From an uncultured Marvinbryantia sp. (GTDB taxonomy: Bacteria; Bacillota; Clostridia; Lachnospirales; Lachnospiraceae), in NCBI RefSeq assembly GCF_905201705.1, contig NZ_CAJKOX010000016.1, positions 1 to 64,000 on the forward strand: a stretch of DNA of 64,000 nt, given 5' to 3'. The notes beneath the pieces are model-generated. The model ran no database searches and was not told where the DNA came from. It saw nothing but the letters and a program-made list of their open reading frames with translations. Within the stretch, counting starts at the first letter, position 1, and each line of letters begins with the position of its first letter. This document shows positions 59,227 through 64,000 of the stretch, piece by piece. The position numbers were made by a program, and so were the translations under genes.

Positions 59227-60057
59227 TTGAAAAGTTTCATTAGATTGACAGACTACAGTGTAAATGATATTTATGATATATTTGCACTGACAGATGAAGT
59301 TAGAAAAGGAAAATATCAGGGAATACTCAAAGGAAAAAGCGTGATTTTATTTTTTCCTAATTCCAGTATCAGGACAAGGGTATCATTTGAAAAAGGAGTC
59401 TATTTGTTAGGTGGGCAGTCAATTCTCTTTCCAATGGAAACTTTAGATAAAAAAGAAGATATAAGGGATGTGTGTGGATATTTAAATAATTGGGCTGATT
59501 TAGTGATCGTGCGACACAAAGACATTCACTTAGTGGAACAGATGTCTGCTTGTTTAAGCGTACCTGTTATCAATGCCATGACAGATGTGAATCATCCATG
59601 CGAAGTTTTAGCAGATATGTATACCTTGTCTAAGATACGAAAGGATTTTATAAAAGATAGATTCTTATTTGTCGGGGAAAGAGGAAATATTGGATTGGCA
59701 TGGAAAGAGGCTTCGGAGGTCATGGGTTTCAGCCTGGAACAATGTTGCGGCAGAGGTTATGAAATTGATGGTTTGACAACTTATCATAATATCCATGATG
59801 CAGTGGCAGGTAAAGATATTGTGTGTACGGATTCTTTGCCTGCAGGAGCACTTGTAGATTTCAAAGAGTGTCATGTTACGACGGAGGTAATGGAAATGGC
59901 AAATGATGGTGCGCTCCTAAATCCTTGTCCGCCTTTTTATCGCGGAGAAGAAGTTTCTGAAGAAGTGATCGAATCAGATTTTTTTGTTGGATATGAATTT
60001 AAGAAATATTTGCTGGAGGTTCAGCAAGCAATAATGATTTATTGTTTAACCAAATAA
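59227..60057 (+). CDS. Ornithine/aspartate carbamoyltransferase-like protein
   Basis: The 276-residue protein has the family order: carbamoyl-phosphate motif PNSSIRTRVSFEKG at 44-57, the HPCEVLAD motif at 123-130, and PCPPFYRGEEV near 233-243. OTCases normally have S-T-R-T-R and H-C-L-P; here the loops read SSIRTR and NPCPP and the protein is about 30 residues shorter than usual, so the second substrate may not be ornithine. GGAGG sits nine bases before TTG 59227, giving the family start MKSFIRLTD; ATG 59212 lacks a site. Base composition is more AT-rich than upstream, suggesting transfer. No arginine genes adjoin. Confidence 0.75.
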   Translation: MKSFIRLTDYSVNDIYDIFALTDEVRKGKYQGILKGKSVILFFPNSSIRTRVSFEKGVYLLGGQSILFPMETLDKKEDIRDVCGYLNNWADLVIVRHKDIHLVEQMSACLSVPVINAMTDVNHPCEVLADMYTLSKIRKDFIKDRFLFVGERGNIGLAWKEASEVMGFSLEQCCGRGYEIDGLTTYHNIHDAVAGKDIVCTDSLPAGALVDFKECHVTTEVMEMANDGALLNPCPPFYRGEEVSEEVIESDFFVGYEFKKYLLEVQQAIMIYCLTK

Positions 60058-60087
60058 ATTTGCCCCCAAATTGTAAAGGAGAAAAGT

Positions 60088-60537
60088 GTGCCAGTTAATA
60101 TAGCAGAAACGTTTGAATTACTGTTTGACAAAAATAATAATACCGCATATAAAGCATTACAGGAGCTGCAAAAAGAAAGTGAAAAAACGGATTGCGTTTA
60201 TGCTTACATGGATAGGTTAGGAGATATGCTTGACAGCAATAACTCTTATATCCGTACCAGAGGGCTTGTGCTGCTTGCCTGTAATGCAAGATGGGATATA
60301 GATAATAAGATCGATGAGATTATTGACGAATATTTGAGACATATAACGGATGTTAAACCGATTACGGCAAGACAGTGTATAAAGATGCTGCCTGTGATCG
60401 CAAGGGAGAAGCCGGAGTTAAGAAATGATATTTGTTCGGCGCTGCAAAAGGCGGATATATCTTTTTATGATGACAGTATGCAGCCGCTGGTTTATAAGGA
60501 TATTCAAAAGGCGTTGAAAGAGATACAGAAATTATAA
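60088..60537 (+). CDS. HEAT-like repeat protein
   Basis: The 149-residue protein consists of paired helices (YKALQELQKESEKTDCVYAYMDRLGDMLDS, YIRTRGLVLLACNARWD, ARQCIKMLPVIAREKPEL) of the HEAT/ARM kind. The start is GTG 60088 behind AAGGAG. Such small solenoids are protein-binding modules. I see no enzyme motif. Confidence 0.65.
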   Translation: MPVNIAETFELLFDKNNNTAYKALQELQKESEKTDCVYAYMDRLGDMLDSNNSYIRTRGLVLLACNARWDIDNKIDEIIDEYLRHITDVKPITARQCIKMLPVIAREKPELRNDICSALQKADISFYDDSMQPLVYKDIQKALKEIQKL

Positions 60538-60593
60538 AAAGCAAAAATTCTGGTTTGTTGAGCCTGGAAAGCAGAAATATTTGGAGGACAGTT

Positions 60594-60947
60594 ATGAAAA
60601 AGTGGTATGATGAGGAATATGAATTTGAAATTGAAGTTATCGGTTTTTTAAGAGGCGATCATACAGAACGGTATTGCCGTAATGGGGAAGAAATCGGAGA
60701 TAAATACACCTGTACTTATGGCTGTCCTGTTAATAAAGACGGATATGGAATCTGCTCTAAAACAATGATGGTGTTGTATCCGTTAATGGAAGCCGTCAGA
60801 AGCGGGGGAGATTTGGAAAATCTTGGCGGCGATGGAAAATACAGCAAAACAATTGTCTGTCCGGATGGCTGCGTGATGTTCCGGCTGACAGCGAAACCGC
60901 TTGGAAATGAGAATTTTCATAAGGGCGGCTTTTGGAAAGAACCTTGA
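60594..60947 (+). CDS. TIGR04076-like cysteine-containing protein
   Basis: The 117-residue protein has a beta-rich fold with Cys at CTYGCPVNKDGYGIC and VCPDGCVMFRL and the segment LYPLMEAVRSGGDL. It resembles the TIGR04076 family of small anaerobe proteins with unknown function. ATG 60594 follows TTGGAGGACAGTT. Confidence 0.65.
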   Translation: MKKWYDEEYEFEIEVIGFLRGDHTERYCRNGEEIGDKYTCTYGCPVNKDGYGICSKTMMVLYPLMEAVRSGGDLENLGGDGKYSKTIVCPDGCVMFRLTAKPLGNENFHKGGFWKEP

Positions 60948-60977
60948 TTTTCTGTTATAATTTTTTTGAAAAACCCA

Positions 60978-61006
60978 TTGACAAACATCTATCTGTCACA
61001 TATAAT
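60978..61006 (+). promoter_or_regulatory. Promoter of the arsR-type operon
   Basis: TTGACA (60978-60983) and TATAAT (61001-61006) are perfect hexamers with a 17-bp spacer, just before the ArsR-type gene, whose product probably represses it. Confidence 0.88.
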
Positions 61007-61044
61007 ATAGAAAATCATCAATTTGTTGACGGGAGGTGTGTTGG

Positions 61045-61359
61045 ATGAAGATTGACGAAAAGAGAACGGCAATCATCTTCAAAGCTTTTTGCGATGAAAA
61101 TCGCATAAAGATATTGAAGATGCTGACTACGGGAGAAAAATGCGCGTGCAAATTGTTGGAAGAGATCAATATTACACAGCCAACCATGTCACACCATATG
61201 AAAATCCTGTGTGATTCTGGTATTGTTGTTGGGCGTAAAGAGGGGAAATGGATGCATTATTCCATCTCCGCTGAAGGTTCTGAATACGCTATGCAATGCC
61301 TGCAGGCACTTACCAAAGCGACCAGTACAGACGAAAGGAAGTCGTGCCTGGAAAAGTAA
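61045..61359 (+). CDS. ArsR/SmtB-family metalloregulator
   Basis: The 104-residue winged-helix repressor shows FKAFCDENRIKILKML and the recognition helix ITQPTMSHHMKILCDSGIV. A CAC pair at residues 33-35 (EKCACKLLEE) sits where ArsR has its ELCVCDL arsenite site, so As(III) or a similar thiophilic ion is the likely signal. ATG 61045 follows GGGAGGTG. Confidence 0.9.
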   Translation: MKIDEKRTAIIFKAFCDENRIKILKMLTTGEKCACKLLEEINITQPTMSHHMKILCDSGIVVGRKEGKWMHYSISAEGSEYAMQCLQALTKATSTDERKSCLEK

Positions 61360-61450
61360 GGAAGTCAAAACTTTTCCGCACGGCTTACTTTCAAGTCAAT
61401 AAATTGATACATTTCAATATAACTATTTATCAAAGGGAGGCTTTTTCTTT

Positions 61451-62464
61451 ATGGAAGTAATAAGAACAGCGTGGGATTTCTTTCAAAGTGAAATTCTCGG
61501 CATGAGTTGGCTAAACAGGCTCATTGGATTCGCATTGAACGCCTGTGGATTAGATACTGCTGGTAAAATTGGCGGCAGCGTTCAATTTTTTATTTATGAT
61601 ACCATTAAAATCATGATACTCCTTGGGTTCTTGATTTTAATAATCTCGTATATCCAAAGCTATTTCCCGCCGGAACGGTCTAAAAAGATATTGGGACGCT
61701 TTCACGGGATTGGCGCCAATATTCTCGGCGCACTGCTCGGCACAGTTACACCATTTTGCTCCTGTTCTTCCATCCCGATTTTTATTGGATTTACAAGTGC
61801 AGGTCTGCCGCTTGGGGTAACATTTTCCTTCCTGATCTCTTCACCGATGGTTGACCTTGGCTCTCTTGTATTGCTCATGAGCATTTTCGGATGGAAGGTT
61901 GCCATTGTTTATGTTGTTTTGGGATTAGTGATTGCCGTAGTTGGCGGTACGCTGATTGAAAAATTGCATCTTGAAAATCAGGTGGAGGATTTTATCCGCA
62001 ATGGAAATTCGCTGGATACGCCCCAGGAAGAACTTCATTTCAAAGACCGAATGAAATATGCCTGGGAGCAGGTAGTCTCTACGGCCAGGAAGGTGGCTCC
62101 TTATGTTCTGGTCGGTGTTGGCATTGGTGCTTTTATCCACAACTGGATTCCCGAAGATCTGATTGTAAAAGTCCTGGGTACAGGCAATCCTTTCGGTGTA
62201 ATTCTCGCAACGATTGCCGGCGTTCCGATGTATGCAGATATTTTTGGTACGATTCCGATTGCAGAAGCCCTGCTTGCAAAGGGTGCTCAGCTTGGTGTTG
62301 TCCTGTCCTTTATGATGGGCGTTACGACACTATCCCTGCCTTCCATTATTATGCTGAAAAAAGCAGTGAAACCGAAATTGCTGGGTATCTTCATTGGAAT
62401 CTGCACCTTGGGAATTATCCTCGTGGGGTATTTCTTTAACGCAGTTCAATATCTGTTGATCTAA
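61451..62464 (+). CDS. ArsP/SO_0444-like permease
   Basis: The 337-residue protein has about eight transmembrane helices and the family motif TPFCSCSSIPIFIGFTSAG near residue 99 with its Cys pair, followed by FSFLISSPMVDLGSL. ArsP members export trivalent organoarsenicals; relatives export other thiophilic metals. Its place directly after an ArsR repressor supports metal or metalloid efflux. Confidence 0.88.
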   Translation: MEVIRTAWDFFQSEILGMSWLNRLIGFALNACGLDTAGKIGGSVQFFIYDTIKIMILLGFLILIISYIQSYFPPERSKKILGRFHGIGANILGALLGTVTPFCSCSSIPIFIGFTSAGLPLGVTFSFLISSPMVDLGSLVLLMSIFGWKVAIVYVVLGLVIAVVGGTLIEKLHLENQVEDFIRNGNSLDTPQEELHFKDRMKYAWEQVVSTARKVAPYVLVGVGIGAFIHNWIPEDLIVKVLGTGNPFGVILATIAGVPMYADIFGTIPIAEALLAKGAQLGVVLSFMMGVTTLSLPSIIMLKKAVKPKLLGIFIGICTLGIILVGYFFNAVQYLLI

Positions 62465-62480
62465 ATGGGAGGAAAAGAAA

Positions 62481-62619
62481 ATGGCGAAAAATATGCAGCT
62501 CTTTCAGAACATGGTCTGCAATTTTTGTAGATTATGGTTCTGATTCCTGCGCACCATGCAAAGCAATGTTGCCTGCGTTGGAAACTGGACTCTATTTGCT
62601 GTTAATTTTTGATTTTTGA
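62481..62619 (+). pseudogene. Thioredoxin remnant (frameshifted, truncated)
   Basis: ATG 62481 with GGGAGG upstream encodes MAKNMQLFQ and stops after 20 codons. In the next frame DYGSDSCAPCKAMLPALET carries a thioredoxin-type CAPCK active site and ends shortly after. The two pieces are the start and active site of a thioredoxin gene broken by a frameshift and deletion. Confidence 0.75.
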
Positions 62620-62636
62620 TTTAGGAGGTATTCGAT

Positions 62637-63002
62637 ATGAGTGAGAAAAAAGGTTTTTTTGCCACATTATTTGGCGGTGGGCATTCCAATGGATGCTGCA
62701 ACATGGAAATCACAGAGGAAACGCAAAGCGATTCCAATAGCCCTGCGGCAGATGCAGGTAAGACGGTTATTAAAATTCTCGGTCCTGGGTGCCGGAATTG
62801 TCAGGCCTTGGAGAAAAATGTAAAAGAGGCATTGACTGCTATGGGAAAAGACGCCGTTATTGAACATGTGACGGATTACGGCCAGATTTCTTCCTACGGC
62901 GTTATGAGCACTCCCGGACTGGTAGTGAATGAAAAGTTGATTTCCTACGGCAAAGTTCTAAGTACTGCTGATCTTGAAAAGGTTTTGAAGGATTTGTTCT
63001 GA
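62637..63002 (+). CDS. Thioredoxin-like redox-active disulfide protein
   Basis: The 121-residue protein has a leader part with CC (NGCCNMEI) and a small thioredoxin fold with GPGCRNCQALEKNVKEAL near residue 49 and the cis-Pro segment MSTPGLVVN. It resembles the TIGR00412 (redox-active disulfide protein 2) family often found with ArsP-type permeases. AGGAGG stands nine bases before ATG 62637. Confidence 0.88.
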   Translation: MSEKKGFFATLFGGGHSNGCCNMEITEETQSDSNSPAADAGKTVIKILGPGCRNCQALEKNVKEALTAMGKDAVIEHVTDYGQISSYGVMSTPGLVVNEKLISYGKVLSTADLEKVLKDLF

Positions 63003-63387
63003 CCAATGTTACAATAAAGGCCGCAGCCAAATTGCAGAGGCACTTGGAAAACATCTTATGGGAAATAAGTTTGAGTTCTATTCTGCCGGAACAGAGACAA
63101 AACCGCAAATCAATCAGGACGCAGTGCGGCTGATAAAACAACTCTACGGCATCGATATGGAACAGACACAGTATAGCAAAACGATTGCAGAGATTCCTGC
63201 ACCGGACATTGCAATCTCAATGGGCTGCGATGTCGGATGCCCCTATATTGGCAGAGCGTTTGATGATAATTGGGGCTTACCTGATCCGACAGGGCAGAGC
63301 GATGAAGTATTTATTGATGTTATAAAACAGATTGAACATCATATTTTATCCATAGATAAAATAAAAAGCAATTTGGTTTCAATATAG
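63001..63387 (+). pseudogene. Arsenate reductase (LMW-PTP type), N-terminally truncated
   Basis: The frame from 63001 reads QCYNKGRSQIAEALGKH, then SAGTETKPQINQDAVRL, MGCDVGCPYIG and NWGLPDPTGQSDEVF, all typical of thioredoxin-coupled ArsC. The first strand, its start codon and the normal C-x5-R phosphate loop are missing (C-x4-R here). It abuts the stop of the preceding gene. The only in-frame ATG (63058) lies beyond the active site. I judge it inactive. Confidence 0.75.
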
Positions 63388-63423
63388 CAATATAGTAAGG
63401 CTATTCCTGATTGCCTGCTTTTG

Positions 63424-63564
63424 CTATTTATTGCTTTGACGTTTATTTGCTTTCTTTTTCTTATGCTCTTCTCGCCACTTTTTACTCCACCATGTACCAG
63501 CCAGTGAGCAGCTGCCACCACATGCAACAATTACAGCAAAAATAATAAATGTAGATAACTCCAT
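63424..63564 (-). CDS. Small single-pass membrane protein with CGGSC motif
   Basis: A 46-residue product from ATG 63564, behind AAAGGAG, has one hydrophobic helix (STFIIFAVIVACGGSC) followed by a strongly basic tail (KKWREEHKKKKANKRQ). The two Cys lie at the membrane end of the helix. No family is recognised; the place beside the metal cluster hints at a thiol or metal role. Confidence 0.6.
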   Translation of the reverse strand: MELSTFIIFAVIVACGGSCSLAGTWWSKKWREEHKKKKANKRQSNK

Positions 63565-63675
63565 TACTTACATCTCCTTTCGCGGACAATCCAAAGTTAG
63601 ATTATAAATCCTTGCCAACAAAAACAGTATAATTTATTTCACTCTAAATGTCAAATATTTCATACTAAAAGTAAT

Positions 63676-63711
63676 AAAAAAATCTTGCTCGCCGATTCAG
63701 TGGCAAGCAAG
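63676..63711 (-). terminator. Intrinsic terminator of the minus-strand gene at the window end
   Basis: On the minus strand a 10-bp stem with one mismatch or wobble (63702-63711 and 63684-63693) is followed by a run of seven T (63676-63682). Confidence 0.85.
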
Positions 63712-63722
63712 AATGGTTTTCG

Positions 63723-64000
63723 CTATTCAAGTTTCTTATAGATTAGGATCGCAACAACTTCAACTGTAAGCACAATATCATAAATCCATTGAATACAACA
63801 GGCGGTTGTAATATAGTTTACGGTTATATGGGAAGATAGTTTTGCAAATCCATTCACAAGAAGAATAAAAACAATCATGGCGATAATACTTGCTTTTCCG
63901 ATGATAGCACGCCCTCTTTCATCTCGTGATGATTTAATGAGGAACAATACAATCAGGGCAACGGTAATCGGCAACCCATACCACGCTCCTACAATAAGCA
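63723..64000 (-). CDS. Multi-pass membrane protein, partial (runs off window)
   Basis: The frame is open from the window edge (LLIVGAWYGLPITVAL...) to a stop at 63723. It encodes at least three hydrophobic helices (PITVALIVLFLI, IIAMIVFILLVNGF, VEVVAILIYKKLE) and a CC pair in TTACCIQWIYD. The start lies outside, so the family cannot be assigned. Confidence 0.65.
   Translation of the reverse strand, partial: LIVGAWYGLPITVALIVLFLIKSSRDERGRAIIGKASIIAMIVFILLVNGFAKLSSHITVNYITTACCIQWIYDIVLTVEVVAILIYKKLE

Noticed and set aside
63058..63387. A functional arsenate reductase starting at the in-frame ATG
   Set aside because: This start would omit the whole catalytic phosphate loop, so I call the region a pseudogene.

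Overview
The window reads as a chromosomal segment of a Gram-positive, anaerobic, low-to-mid GC Clostridia, most likely a Lachnospiraceae species. The supporting evidence is the gene content rather than any marker rRNA: DapL-type lysine synthesis, an adenosylcobalamin-dependent (class II) ribonucleotide reductase, a glnA-linked ANTAR regulator, a Spo0A C-terminal domain protein, ThrE split exporters, class II GalT, and strong GGAGG ribosome binding sites with consensus sigma-A promoters. I cannot name the species from sequence alone.

Layout. 1-2.9 kb: a consensus promoter behind a tandem 24-bp repeat drives an ABC-2 polysaccharide exporter pair and a membrane protein with a DUF6273-like end. 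2.9-6.3 kb (minus strand): an accessory island with a SIR2 / NB-ARC ATPase reading frame, a TPR reading frame that looks like its continuation across an A9 tract, and a tightly spaced 46-residue cationic amphipathic peptide gene, closed by a 21-bp hairpin. This looks like a STAND-type (NLR-like) immune locus and is the most interesting unit in the window. 6.5 kb: a lone Spo0A-type DNA-binding domain. 7.2-30.3 kb: a large cell-surface polysaccharide cluster: GtrB-like transferase, rmlD-B-A-C for dTDP-L-rhamnose, a second ABC exporter with a Wzt_C domain, a 1,868-residue methyltransferase/multi-glycosyltransferase, a YfhO-like membrane protein, further GT2 enzymes, a WecE-like aminotransferase drawing on the same dTDP-4-keto-6-deoxyglucose, a priming phosphoglycosyltransferase, an LCP ligase with a prion-like Q/Y-rich tail, and a final GT2.

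30.4-42.6 kb: housekeeping and envelope genes (HtrA, a ClpX-like ATPase overlapping a SigA-like sigma factor, polysaccharide deacetylase, a CPxC-repeat lipoprotein, HAAS/DUF1700 protein, split ThrE exporter, an Asn-rich small protein, rhodanese, rRNA methyltransferase, papain-like protease, HAM1 pyrophosphatase, phosphodiesterase). 42.69-43.38 kb: seven tRNA genes (Pro, Gly, Arg, His, Gln, Lys, Leu). 43.5-57.9 kb: nrdJ, greA, an SDR and galT on the minus strand, a CdaR-like regulator, a CtpA protease, an NlpC/P60 protein with a Pro/Gln/Thr repeat, glnA with an attenuator leader, an ANTAR protein, dapF and dapL.

58-64 kb: a more AT-rich accessory end with tag, an ACT protein, a carbamoyltransferase-like gene, small uncharacterised genes, and an arsenic/redox-type cluster (ArsR, ArsP-like permease, thioredoxin-like protein) in which the thioredoxin and arsenate reductase genes are decayed. 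The last gene runs off the window.

How it works together: RmlA/RmlB make a shared dTDP-keto sugar that RmlD/RmlC turn into dTDP-rhamnose and the aminotransferase probably turns into an amino sugar; the phosphoglycosyltransferase primes the lipid carrier, the GT2/GT4 enzymes build the chain, the Wzm/Wzt pair exports it, and the LCP protein probably attaches it to peptidoglycan.
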